Assembly: GCA_017407225.1 (NCBI GenBank)
Contig: JAFQWY010000047.1
Span: 56,565 to 120,564, forward strand
Source of the DNA: Clostridia bacterium
Lineage (GTDB): Bacteria; Bacillota; Clostridia; Oscillospirales; CAG-272
Reading direction: 5' to 3'
Length of the DNA: 64,000 bases
The position numbers were made by a program, and so were the translations under genes. Under the pieces are notes generated by a model. That model made no database searches. It was not told the DNA's origin and worked only from the letters and a program-made list of their open reading frames with translations. Positions 35,565 to 44,830 of the stretch are shown here, one piece after another (within the stretch, counting starts at the first letter, position 1; each line of letters opens with the position of its first letter).

Positions 35565-36866
35565 ATGAAAAAACTGACTGCACTTTTATTGGCTGTGCTC
35601 ACCCTCGCATCCTGCACGGCTGATACGGAGATTGATATTGCAGAAAATCTCGAAACCTTCCGCGATGTTTTTACGGAAGAAACGGAAGCGGGCGAAACCA
35701 TACTCCCCTACATACCGCCGGAAGACAGCGCTTCCGTCACCGGGATTATAGCGCAGGATTTCACCATTCAGGACGGAAAGTATTATTTTGAGCTCAAACA
35801 TGCCTTCGGTACCGGCGGCGGTGTGCGTATGCTGGCGTATGCGGATGTGGCAACCGGCAACTATGGTATTGTCTGTCAGGACCATCTGTGTCCCCATACC
35901 AGCTCCAAGGTCTGCAAATATGCGGATCTGTCTTATCACTGCTTCACAGACAAACCGGGGGTCTATTATGCTGTCCGTATGGAGATTCCCATGTATCTCT
36001 GCCGTGTGGATCTGAATCAAGATATTGTTGAAAACATCCATGAGCTGGATTTTTTCGGATGGGATATGCTCGGATATACCGACGGACGGATGTATTTCTA
36101 TGAATCCGAATATATGACAGTGGATCAGAAAACCACCTGTATTCCTCATATCTTCTATGTGGATGACAATACCCGCGAAATCATCGAGATTGAACAACCC
36201 TCCGGCGACTGGATATATACCAATACCTCTCCGCGTTTTGTCTGGAATGGGAATTTCTACATCTTCACCGACAAAAAAATCGTTAAAACCACTCCGACCT
36301 ATGATAACCCTGAAGTGATCGCCGATCTGGGAATGGAAATCGAACAGTGGTACATGGATACCGGCACCGGCGAGCTGTATTTCTCCTGCACCAACCCAAA
36401 TACTCTTACGGGTTCTGTTTATGTGGTGAAAGATTGTATTGAACCGGAAAAAGTGAATCTTCCCCACGAAAACATCTACACCTTCACCCTCAACGCCGAC
36501 CGGATTTACTATACCGTCTATGATCCTGTGTTTATGGGCATCAGCGGTCAGTCGTTCTTCAAGAAAGAAGGCGAGGAAGACCGAAAATCCTGCGACTACA
36601 CCGGCGGAAAACTGTATGCTGTTGACAGGGACAATCCTTCCGTCGCCGAGGAAATGGTTTACGAAGTCAGCGGCATCCCGCTGGACAAGGCTTTGAGACT
36701 GGAAAGCAGCGTTGTCGTGGGAGATTATCTGTATGTTGATGAAATTAATGTTCTGCGTGAAGTCCGGAACGGGCAAGAGTATATCTCCTTCGACTACGCC
36801 CGCGATGTCAGCAAAATCCGCGTGGGACTGAAGGACGGATCGTTTACGAGAATCTCATTTGACTGA
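35565..36866 (+). CDS. Tandem paralogous lipoprotein 1 (beta-propeller-like, C-x-D-x-L-C-x-H motif)
   Basis: A 433-residue lipoprotein, first of seven paralogs. The lipobox is LASC (Cys17), followed by the family start TADTEIDIAENLETF. The cysteine motif is CQDHLCPH with C104, C109, H111 and C117; this copy has His where the others have Pro. About eight short strands of the x-G-x-hYF type (DGKYYFEL, GRMYFYE, GELYFSC, DRIYYTVYDP, GGKLYAVDRD, GDYLYVDEI) suggest a DUF5050/TolB-like propeller. Function unknown. ACGGAGG precedes the ATG at 35565. It lies 14 bases ahead of copy 2 in what looks like one operon ending at the permease. Confidence 0.8.
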   Translation: MKKLTALLLAVLTLASCTADTEIDIAENLETFRDVFTEETEAGETILPYIPPEDSASVTGIIAQDFTIQDGKYYFELKHAFGTGGGVRMLAYADVATGNYGIVCQDHLCPHTSSKVCKYADLSYHCFTDKPGVYYAVRMEIPMYLCRVDLNQDIVENIHELDFFGWDMLGYTDGRMYFYESEYMTVDQKTTCIPHIFYVDDNTREIIEIEQPSGDWIYTNTSPRFVWNGNFYIFTDKKIVKTTPTYDNPEVIADLGMEIEQWYMDTGTGELYFSCTNPNTLTGSVYVVKDCIEPEKVNLPHENIYTFTLNADRIYYTVYDPVFMGISGQSFFKKEGEEDRKSCDYTGGKLYAVDRDNPSVAEEMVYEVSGIPLDKALRLESSVVVGDYLYVDEINVLREVRNGQEYISFDYARDVSKIRVGLKDGSFTRISFD

Positions 36867-36880
36867 TTTGGAGGAACATC

Positions 36881-38161
36881 ATGAAAAAACTGACTGCACT
36901 GTTACTGACACTCTTCACCCTCGCTTCCTGCACAGCTGATACGGAGATTGATATTGCCGAAGGGCTGGAAACTTACCGTGACACCTTCATCGGGGAAAGC
37001 GAGACTGCATATATACCGCCGGATATCGAAGAAGCGATCGGCGGGATCTTTTGCGAATACTTTTCCATTCAGGACAACAAATTCTACTTTGAACTCAAAA
37101 AGCGAACCCCGAACAGTGCCGTTTCCATGTATGCCTATACCGATCTGCTAACGGGCAACACCGCGCCCATCTGTCCAGATCCTCTCTGCACCCACGATGC
37201 GGCGGAAGACTGCAAATACTACGATTTTCAGCAGGGAATCTGGTTCACGGAACATTCGGGTGTATTCTACACTCACCGCAAAGGTGAAGGTGCTTTGGAT
37301 ATCTGCAAAGCGGATCTGAAAAACGACACCGTGGAGCTGGCATATCATCCTGAAGAAATATTCGCTTCCGTTTTCGGATACTGGGACGGAAGGCTGTATT
37401 TTTACGAGAACCTGCATTACACGGAAGACAAAAAGACCATAACCAAAAGACGGATGTCCTATATTGACAATGCCACCGGGGAGATTGTTCATATCGGGTA
37501 TTTTCCGGAAGGCTTCAGCGGATATCCCATATTTATCAGTAAGGGAAAAATCTACTACACAAGCGAGAAAATACTGGGACGCATGGATCTGGATTTCGAA
37601 AACCGTGAGGAACTGCTGGAGCTTCCCTACGGTATGGATCAGTGGTTCTGTGACGAAAACACCGGCGAGCTGTATTTTGCTTCCGTTGATGAAAGCCGGG
37701 TAACCGGAGCAGTCTACCGGTATGACGGCGAAAAAGCAGAAAAACTCCCCCTGCCCCACGCTGAAATCTATCTGTTCACCCTGACCAACGAAAAAATTTA
37801 CTACTCCCCGTTTGATCCCATTTATCACGGTGTGCATCCGTTCAACGGCGGCGTCCATACAGTCAGTTACGATCCCTACCAGTTTGTCTGGGACTATGCA
37901 GGCGGAAAAATCTACTCCGTTCCCCGTGAAAATCCGTCTGCCGAGCCGGAACTGGTTTATGACAACGGCGGGGAGACTCTGGTTGCCAATCTGAATCATC
38001 CCTATACCATATTCGGCGACTACCTCTACTTTGACGAGATTGAGCTGACCCGCGAAGTGATCGAAGGTGTGGAATATATCTATTTCAATTCCGCACGTGA
38101 AACTTCAAAAATCCGCGTAGGACTGAAGGACGGATCATACACAAAGATAAAATTTGAATAA
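36881..38161 (+). CDS. Tandem paralogous lipoprotein 2
   Basis: A 426-residue lipoprotein (lipobox LASC), the shortest of the seven. The cysteine motif reads CPDPLCTHDAAEDCKYY. Relative to copies 1, 4 and 5 the end is KIRVGLKDGSYTKIKFE, the same as copy 3, so 2 and 3 are sister copies. The blade strands include GRLYFYEN, GKIYYTSEK, GELYFASV and EKIYYSPFDP. GGAGG lies ahead of the ATG. Confidence 0.8.
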   Translation: MKKLTALLLTLFTLASCTADTEIDIAEGLETYRDTFIGESETAYIPPDIEEAIGGIFCEYFSIQDNKFYFELKKRTPNSAVSMYAYTDLLTGNTAPICPDPLCTHDAAEDCKYYDFQQGIWFTEHSGVFYTHRKGEGALDICKADLKNDTVELAYHPEEIFASVFGYWDGRLYFYENLHYTEDKKTITKRRMSYIDNATGEIVHIGYFPEGFSGYPIFISKGKIYYTSEKILGRMDLDFENREELLELPYGMDQWFCDENTGELYFASVDESRVTGAVYRYDGEKAEKLPLPHAEIYLFTLTNEKIYYSPFDPIYHGVHPFNGGVHTVSYDPYQFVWDYAGGKIYSVPRENPSAEPELVYDNGGETLVANLNHPYTIFGDYLYFDEIELTREVIEGVEYIYFNSARETSKIRVGLKDGSYTKIKFE

Positions 38162-38202
38162 TACCGGAGGAACCCATGAAAAAACTGACTGCACTTTTAC
38201 TG
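38123..38202 (+). repeat. 80-bp exact repeat across the copy 2/copy 3 junction
   Basis: The stretch covering the last codons of copy 2, the 14-base spacer with GGAGG and the first codons of copy 3 is identical to 39451-39530, 1328 bases away. Confidence 0.9.
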
Positions 38203-39489
38203 TCTGTGCTCACCCTCACCTCCTGCACAGCCGGTACGGAGATTGATATTGCCGAAGGGCTGGAGACTTACCGGAAGGAGTACGGTACGGAAACCGAAGC
38301 ACCCTACACGGCACCGGATCTTGAAAAAGCTGTCGGCGGACTCTCCGGTGAATCCTTTTCCATTCAGGACGGACGCTACTACTTCCCCATCCGGAAATCA
38401 ATCATCGTGGAAGTAAAAACAGGCCCCAATCCGGGTAAGTCACGGAGTTCCGTCGCCGCATATGCCTATGCCGATCTGAAAACCGGAAATTACGCACTGA
38501 TCTGTCCCGATCCGCTATGTACCCATGCCAGCCCCGAAATCTGTAAATACTACGGCTTTGAGCAGGGCGCATGGTTCACCGAATACACCGGAGTATTCTA
38601 CACCTACCGTCAGAACAAAGGTCTGGAAATCCACCGGGTTGACCTGCAGAACAACACGGCACGTCTGGCTTATACACCCGAGCAGATGATGGCGAACATC
38701 ATCGGATATCATGACGGAAAGCTGTATTTTTATGAATCCCTGAATTACACGGAGGATAAAAAGACCGTCCGGCGGCGCAGACTCTCCTGTATCGATGACA
38801 GTACAGGAGAAATAACGGAGCTGGGCTATTTCCCGGACGGATCCGAAATCTTCCCGCGTTTTATGAAGGACGGAAAGATCTACTACATGGAAGGCAAAAC
38901 ACTGGGGCGGATGGATCCGGATTTCGGAAACCGGGAGGAGATTCTGAAAACCGCTTACGGTCTTTCCCACTGGATCTGGGACGACAACACCGGGGAACTG
39001 TATTTTTCTTCCGTCAACGAGGAACTGCTGGACGGTGCAATCTACCGGTATGCCGACGGTGCCGCGGAAAAGCTCGTGCTTCCCCATGAGGACATATATA
39101 CATTCACCCTGACCAACGATAAGATTTACTACTCTCCCTATGAGCCGCTCTTTCACGGCATCAATATACTGGCTGCCGGCGATCCTGCACTGGAAGCATC
39201 CCCGCGTTATCATGTCTATGACTATACGGGAGGAAAGGTTTACTCTGTGGATCGAAGCAATCCGTCTGCGGAAGCCGAACTGGTTTACGACAACGGCGGA
39301 GAATTTCCGGTAAGCAACCTGAATCACCCCTATGTGGTATTCGGGGATTATCTGTACATGGATGAAATCGAGCTGACCCGCGAGGTAATCAACAGCAGGG
39401 AATATGTATACTACAACTCCGCCTTTGAAGTGAGCAAAATCCGTGTGGGTCTGAAGGACGGATCATACACAAAGATAAAATTTGAATAA
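38176..39489 (+). CDS. Tandem paralogous lipoprotein 3
   Basis: A 437-residue lipoprotein (lipobox LTSC). The cysteine motif is CPDPLCTHASPEICKYY. It has a longer first strand region than its neighbours (KTGPNPGKSRSSVAAYAY). Both of its gene junctions are identical over 80 bases, which points to unequal crossing-over or gene conversion. The C-terminus again ends GSYTKIKFE. Confidence 0.8.
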   Translation: MKKLTALLLSVLTLTSCTAGTEIDIAEGLETYRKEYGTETEAPYTAPDLEKAVGGLSGESFSIQDGRYYFPIRKSIIVEVKTGPNPGKSRSSVAAYAYADLKTGNYALICPDPLCTHASPEICKYYGFEQGAWFTEYTGVFYTYRQNKGLEIHRVDLQNNTARLAYTPEQMMANIIGYHDGKLYFYESLNYTEDKKTVRRRRLSCIDDSTGEITELGYFPDGSEIFPRFMKDGKIYYMEGKTLGRMDPDFGNREEILKTAYGLSHWIWDDNTGELYFSSVNEELLDGAIYRYADGAAEKLVLPHEDIYTFTLTNDKIYYSPYEPLFHGINILAAGDPALEASPRYHVYDYTGGKVYSVDRSNPSAEAELVYDNGGEFPVSNLNHPYVVFGDYLYMDEIELTREVINSREYVYYNSAFEVSKIRVGLKDGSYTKIKFE

Positions 39490-39530
39490 TACCGGAGGAA
39501 CCCATGAAAAAACTGACTGCACTTTTACTG
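39451..39530 (+). repeat. 80-bp exact repeat across the copy 3/copy 4 junction
   Basis: Second copy of the 38123-38202 repeat, again spanning stop, spacer, ribosome binding site and the signal-peptide start. Confidence 0.9.
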
Positions 39531-40811
39531 GCTGTGCTTACTCTCACCTCCTGCACGGCTGATACGGAGATTGATATTGCCGAAGGGCTGGAGACTTACC
39601 GGGAAGCGTATACGGAAGCCGGACGGGAAACCGAAGTTCCCTACACGCCGCCGGAAGAAATCCAAACCGAAGACACCACCACGCAGTGGGGCGGTATTTT
39701 CTCCCCGGATTTCACCGTAAGCGGCGGAAAATACTATTTTGAGACACGCCGGTCTGAAAGCCGCGGCAACTCCGTCAGCATGATCGCATACACCGATCTC
39801 GCTACCGGAAACAGCGGTATCCTCTGCCCGGATCCTCTCTGCACCCATCAGTCCGCCGAGGTCTGCAAATACGCCGATCTTGAGGGGATTTACTTCACAG
39901 ACGAGGAAGGCGTGTTCTATTCCTGCAGGCATACCTTCACCACAACCATCTATCGGGTGGATGTGAACAACGATACCGTACAGACCGCCTGTGCAGTCAA
40001 CTCGTTCAATGTAAATCTGCTGGGGTACGACAACGGAAAACTGTACTTCTATGAACTGAAGTTCGGCATGGAAGGACGCAAGGCAGGCATCAGCTATCTG
40101 ATCTCCTGTCTGGATACCGACACCGAAAAGGTCACGGAGCTCGGTTACATCCCCGATGAATGGGCCCTGACGCTGAATCTCATCCTGTTCGTGCGGAACG
40201 ATGAGATTTACTTCACGGCATATTCCTCGAAGCTGATGAAGACAGATCTTTCCCTCATAAACGTCACCGAGGTCATCGCAGCGGATCCCTGGCAGTGGTA
40301 CTGGGATGAGGGCACGGATGCACTGTATTTCTCCACCTCCGATCCGGAAAAACAGACCGGCTCCGTCTATGTCCACAAAGACGGAAAGACCGAGCAGATT
40401 CCCCTGCCGCATGAGAATATCCACGCCTTCACGATGACGGAGGACAGAATCTACTATTCCCCCTACGATCCGGTGTTCTACGGATTCAGCAATGTGGCGT
40501 TCTACTTTGAGGATGATCCCGAGGAGCACAAGGTTTACGATTACACCGGAGGCAAGGTTTACGCCGTGGACCGTGACAATCCTTCCGCAGAAGCGGAGCT
40601 GGTCTACGAAGCGTCCGGAATTGACGGAAACCGCATGGCGGATCTGGATAACTGCGCCGTATTCGGGGACTACCTGTATTTCAACGAAATCACCGTCCGG
40701 CGGGAGGTACTGGGAGGCGTGGAATTTGTGACGTTCTCCCTTGCCGATGATGTCAGCAAAATCCGCGCGGGACTGAAGGATGGATCGTTTACGAGGATCT
40801 CATTTGACTGA
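39504..40811 (+). CDS. Tandem paralogous lipoprotein 4
   Basis: A 435-residue lipoprotein (lipobox LTSC) with cysteine motif CPDPLCTHQSAEVCKYA. Its front half begins like copy 3, but its end (GSFTRISFD) matches copy 1, so it looks like a mosaic of the two subgroups. Propeller-type strands include GKLYFYELK, DEIYFTAY, DALYFSTS and DRIYYSPYDP. GGAGG precedes the ATG. Confidence 0.8.
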   Translation: MKKLTALLLAVLTLTSCTADTEIDIAEGLETYREAYTEAGRETEVPYTPPEEIQTEDTTTQWGGIFSPDFTVSGGKYYFETRRSESRGNSVSMIAYTDLATGNSGILCPDPLCTHQSAEVCKYADLEGIYFTDEEGVFYSCRHTFTTTIYRVDVNNDTVQTACAVNSFNVNLLGYDNGKLYFYELKFGMEGRKAGISYLISCLDTDTEKVTELGYIPDEWALTLNLILFVRNDEIYFTAYSSKLMKTDLSLINVTEVIAADPWQWYWDEGTDALYFSTSDPEKQTGSVYVHKDGKTEQIPLPHENIHAFTMTEDRIYYSPYDPVFYGFSNVAFYFEDDPEEHKVYDYTGGKVYAVDRDNPSAEAELVYEASGIDGNRMADLDNCAVFGDYLYFNEITVRREVLGGVEFVTFSLADDVSKIRAGLKDGSFTRISFD

Positions 40812-40824
40812 TTCGGAGTATTTC

Positions 40825-42126
40825 ATGAAAAAACTGACCGTACTTTTACTGGCTGTGCTTACTCTCACCTCCTGCACGGCCGGTACCGGCGACATCGCCG
40901 AAGGGCTGGAGACTTACCGGGAAAAATATGAAGAACCCGAAGTGCCCTATATTCCCCAGGATGTGGAATCCGCTTTCAATATCGTGTCCCAGGACGTCTG
41001 TATCCGGGACGGGAAGTATTATTTTGAGCTGAAGAAGGCATTCGATCACGGCGGAGGTGTGCGGATGATCACCTGCGTGGATGTGGCCACCGGAAACTTC
41101 GGCGCGGTATGTCCCGATCCCCTGTGCACCCATTCAAACAGGGAGGAATGCAAGTATGCCGATCTGTCGCAGTGCCATTTTTCTGATATTCCGGGGGTGT
41201 ACTATACCTATCTCTTTGACCTGAACTCTCAGATTTACCGCGTGGATCTGAACCGTGACACCGTGGAGCTTGTTTACACCTTCACCGAAGAAGGACACGG
41301 TTTCGGAAGCATACGGGGATACGCGGACGGAAAGCTGTATTTTTATCAGATGCTATATGAAACCGCGGACAAAAAAACAGAAACACGTGAAAAGCTCTAC
41401 TATCTGGAGGAAGCCACCGGGGAAATCGTACAATATGAGCAAACCGACGATCTCTCCGTCTTCACCGGAAGAACGCCTCACTTCATCCTTGACGGATATT
41501 TCTGGTTTGTTTCCGGCAATCAGCTGATCCGCACCGATTCCGACTATCGGAATCACACCGTGGTCGCGGAATTTGACAATACTGTCCGGCAGTGGTACAT
41601 GGATCTGGAAACGAGAGAGCTGTATTTTGCATTCAGGGACGATGAAGCACGCACCGGCTCCGTGTATGTTTACCGGGATGGTGTGACAGAACAGATACCG
41701 CTGCCCCACGCAGCCATCAGTGCCTTCACCCTCACCGAGGACAGAATTCTCTATTGCATCTACGATCCCGTGTTCTACGGCATCAGCAAACTGGCGTTTC
41801 ATGCGGATATGAACGGCGAAACCTATGATCCGGAGCAATACTACACCTACGACATGACCGGAGGAAAGCTGTACGCCGTGGACAGAGACAATCCCTCCGG
41901 GGACGCGGAGCTGATCTATGCCTCCGAAAACATCGCAGCAGACAAGCTGGCAAAGCTGGACTCCTGCATCGCACTGGGGGATTATCTGTACTTCGATCAG
42001 ATTGAAATCACCCGTGAAGTGATCAACGGCAAGGAGTACATCTTCAAAAGCTCGGCGCGCAACGTGGAGAAAATCCGGTACGGGCTGAAGGACGGTTCCC
42101 TCTCCCGCGTAACATTCGGAAACTGA
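40825..42126 (+). CDS. Tandem paralogous lipoprotein 5
   Basis: A 433-residue lipoprotein (lipobox LTSC). The mature start is shortened to TAGTGDIAEGLETYR, lacking the TEID of copies 1-4. The cysteine motif is CPDPLCTHSNREECKYA. The ATG at 40825 follows CGGAG; the open frame extends into copy 4, but that start has no site. Middle region includes GKLYFYQM, GYFWFVSGN, RELYFAFRD and DRILYCIYDP. Confidence 0.8.
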   Translation: MKKLTVLLLAVLTLTSCTAGTGDIAEGLETYREKYEEPEVPYIPQDVESAFNIVSQDVCIRDGKYYFELKKAFDHGGGVRMITCVDVATGNFGAVCPDPLCTHSNREECKYADLSQCHFSDIPGVYYTYLFDLNSQIYRVDLNRDTVELVYTFTEEGHGFGSIRGYADGKLYFYQMLYETADKKTETREKLYYLEEATGEIVQYEQTDDLSVFTGRTPHFILDGYFWFVSGNQLIRTDSDYRNHTVVAEFDNTVRQWYMDLETRELYFAFRDDEARTGSVYVYRDGVTEQIPLPHAAISAFTLTEDRILYCIYDPVFYGISKLAFHADMNGETYDPEQYYTYDMTGGKLYAVDRDNPSGDAELIYASENIAADKLAKLDSCIALGDYLYFDQIEITREVINGKEYIFKSSARNVEKIRYGLKDGSLSRVTFGN

Positions 42127-42154
42127 ATTGATCTGAACAATGAAAGGAACCATC

Positions 42155-43510
42155 ATGAAAAAACTGACTGCACTTCTGCTGGCTGTGCTTACCCTCGCTT
42201 CCTGCACAGCCGGTACGGATGATATCGCCGAGGGGCTGGAGACTTACCGGGATGTATACGGCGGAACTCCCGCGCCCGTGCAGACGGAAGCACCTGACGA
42301 AACCGAAACTGAAACCGCAATCCCGGAGGAGGATCTCCCCGTGAATTACGGTACCACCGTGGAGGGGATTGTGTCGGATGACTTTACCATCAATGACGGG
42401 AAGATGTATTTTGAGCTGCAAGCCAATAATTCGGGAGGGACAACATCCATGCCCGCATACATAGATCTGAAAACCGGGCATTTCGCCTATGTATGCCCCG
42501 ACCCGCTCTGCTCCCATGACGATGTAAAAAACTGCAAATACTTTGAAACCCAGACATTGACCTTCACGGACAAGCCCGGCATCTGCTACGCTGTCCGATA
42601 TCAGACTCAACCGTTTACGATTTATCGGTTTGACCTGAACAGGGATACCATGACTCCCATCGCGGAGTTTGAAGGCATAAGTCAGGAACTGATCGGATAC
42701 AACCGGGGCAAGACCTATTATATAGACTGGGAAAATATAACCGAAGGCAAACAGACCCGGAGAATCACCAAACTGTATTCCATTGACGACAGCACGGGTC
42801 AAAACACAGAGATAGGCATTGTCCCGGAAGAATGGGACAGAGCACCGCTTCTGAAGCTCCTGTGGCATGACGGAAAAATCTATTTTACACAATCAACAGC
42901 AGAATCCATCACCCTCTGTGTCTCTGATCTTTCGTTTGAAAATGTACAGGAGGTTTTTGAATTTACCGGAGCTCCCGGTACAATATTCCTTGACACAAAC
43001 ACTGGTGAGCTTTATTTCAGCGAATACAATACTGACCGCCGCTCAGGCTCCGTGTATGTCTGCCGGGACGGAGAGGTAATGGAGTTGAATCTGCCCCACG
43101 GCGAAATCTATTACTTCACCATGGACAACGATAAATTTTATTACTCCCCTTATGATCCCATCTACTACGGCATCAGCAAAACCGCCCATCTTGCTCTGCT
43201 CGCGGGCAAGGATGTGGATATCAATGAGTATAAGGTTTACGACTACTCCGGCGGAAAAATCTATGCCGTTGACCGTACCAACCCTTCACAGAACGCCGAA
43301 CTCATTTATGACAACAACGGAGAAACCATGCTGTGCAATGGCAACCATCACTATACGGTGATCAATGGATGTCTCTATTACGATGAGGTTGCAGTAATGC
43401 GTGAAGTAATAGGCGGAATGGAGTATACCTATTTCGCTTCCTCCCGACAGCAGAACAAAATCCGCGTGAATCTCGCCGACGGAACCACAACGAGAATCTC
43501 ATTTGAATGA
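42155..43510 (+). CDS. Tandem paralogous lipoprotein 6
   Basis: A 451-residue lipoprotein (lipobox LASC), the longest copy because of a ~20-residue Thr/Glu-rich insert after the N-terminus (APVQTEAPDETETETAI). The cysteine motif is CPDPLCSHDDVKNCKYF. The C-terminus (KIRVNLADGTTTRISFE) matches copy 7 only, so 6 and 7 form a third subgroup. AAAGGA precedes the ATG at 42155, preferred over the ATG at 42140. Confidence 0.8.
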   Translation: MKKLTALLLAVLTLASCTAGTDDIAEGLETYRDVYGGTPAPVQTEAPDETETETAIPEEDLPVNYGTTVEGIVSDDFTINDGKMYFELQANNSGGTTSMPAYIDLKTGHFAYVCPDPLCSHDDVKNCKYFETQTLTFTDKPGICYAVRYQTQPFTIYRFDLNRDTMTPIAEFEGISQELIGYNRGKTYYIDWENITEGKQTRRITKLYSIDDSTGQNTEIGIVPEEWDRAPLLKLLWHDGKIYFTQSTAESITLCVSDLSFENVQEVFEFTGAPGTIFLDTNTGELYFSEYNTDRRSGSVYVCRDGEVMELNLPHGEIYYFTMDNDKFYYSPYDPIYYGISKTAHLALLAGKDVDINEYKVYDYSGGKIYAVDRTNPSQNAELIYDNNGETMLCNGNHHYTVINGCLYYDEVAVMREVIGGMEYTYFASSRQQNKIRVNLADGTTTRISFE

Positions 43511-43526
43511 CAACGGAGGAACCATC

Positions 43527-44819
43527 ATGAAAAAACTGACTGCACTTCTGCTGGCTGCGCTTGCTCTCACTTCCTGCACAGCCGGTACGGATGATATTGC
43601 CGAGGGGCTGGAGACTTACCGGGATGTATACGGCGGAGAAACCGAAGGGAACTGTACCGCACCGGCGGAAATTGCTGACGGGATTCTGTCACAGGATTTC
43701 ATTCTCAAACACGGCAGATATTACTTTGAGCTCGAGCGTTACGGCACTGTCGAGAAAGAGTTCGGCTCCGTGCTGGGACATAATGTGATGCTGGCTTATA
43801 TGGACACGGAAACCGGAAACTGGAGCTATGCCTGTTCCGATCCCCTGTGCAGCCACGACAGCGAGCTGACCTGCCGGTACGTGAATCTGGCAGGCTGTTA
43901 TCCCACCGAAACGCCGGGGGTGTATTACTGCTGCCGCACAGCAGAGCACGCATCCGAAATTCTTCTTGCGGATCTGAACCGGGACACCGTAAAGCACGTC
44001 CACACCATGGCTGCAACCTTCTCCGATATCATCGGATATGAGAACGGAAAGCTGTATTTTTATGATAAACTCCGCTCCACGGACGGAAAGCAGACCAAAA
44101 CCGTCATCCGCTTTTCCGCTCTGGATCACGCGACAGGTGAGATCACGGAACTGGGATATCTGCCCGATACATGGCCCTATCAGACGGCTCTGCCCGATCT
44201 GGTTCTGGACGGTCGGTTTTACTTCCGCTCCAACCGCAAGCTGATCCGCACCGATCCATCCTTCCGGGAAATCACGGAAATTCTGGAAACGGAGTTTGAG
44301 ATTGCTCAGTGGTATCTGGATCAGAACACCGGTGAGTTGTTTGTCTCCTCCGTTGACCGGGAGCAGAATCGGGGTTCCGTCTATGTTTATCGGGACGGAT
44401 CTGCAGAAAAGCTGGCACTCCCGCACGAGAACATCTTCAGCTTCACCGTTACAGCAGACAAAATCTATTACACTGCATTCGATCCGGTTTATTATGGGAT
44501 TTCTCCAATAACGTATTATATGAACGAGCAGAACACTCCGGCGCTGATCTATGACTATTCGGGAGGCAGACTGTACGCCGCTGACCGGGATAATCCGTCA
44601 GAAAATGCGGAGCTGGTATATGAAATCCCCGCGGTTCCTGCCAATACGATGCCGCATCTCTGGAACATCGCGGTACTGGGAGATTATCTGTTCTATGAAG
44701 AGATCAGCCTGTCCGTTCAGGTGATCGCAGGCACGGAGTATGTACAGACCGAAGACACCGCAAAAATCCGCGTGAATCTCGCCGACGGAACCACAACGAA
44801 AATCAGCTTTGCTGACTGA
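43527..44819 (+). CDS. Tandem paralogous lipoprotein 7
   Basis: A 430-residue lipoprotein (lipobox LTSC) with the most diverged cysteine motif, CSDPLCSHDSELTCRYV (Arg for Lys). The blade strands are GKLYFYDK, GRFYFRSN, GELFVSSV, DKIYYTAFDP and GRLYAADRD. GGAGG lies ahead of the ATG at 43527, just after the stop of copy 6. The permease gene follows after 11 bases. Confidence 0.8.
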   Translation: MKKLTALLLAALALTSCTAGTDDIAEGLETYRDVYGGETEGNCTAPAEIADGILSQDFILKHGRYYFELERYGTVEKEFGSVLGHNVMLAYMDTETGNWSYACSDPLCSHDSELTCRYVNLAGCYPTETPGVYYCCRTAEHASEILLADLNRDTVKHVHTMAATFSDIIGYENGKLYFYDKLRSTDGKQTKTVIRFSALDHATGEITELGYLPDTWPYQTALPDLVLDGRFYFRSNRKLIRTDPSFREITEILETEFEIAQWYLDQNTGELFVSSVDREQNRGSVYVYRDGSAEKLALPHENIFSFTVTADKIYYTAFDPVYYGISPITYYMNEQNTPALIYDYSGGRLYAADRDNPSENAELVYEIPAVPANTMPHLWNIAVLGDYLFYEEISLSVQVIAGTEYVQTEDTAKIRVNLADGTTTKISFAD

Positions 44820-44830
44820 CAGAACTGCTT

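Noticed and set aside
35565-44819. The lipoprotein array as an assembly artefact
   Set aside because: The gene bodies differ clearly in sequence and length, and only the junctions are near-identical, so collapsed or duplicated reads do not explain it.
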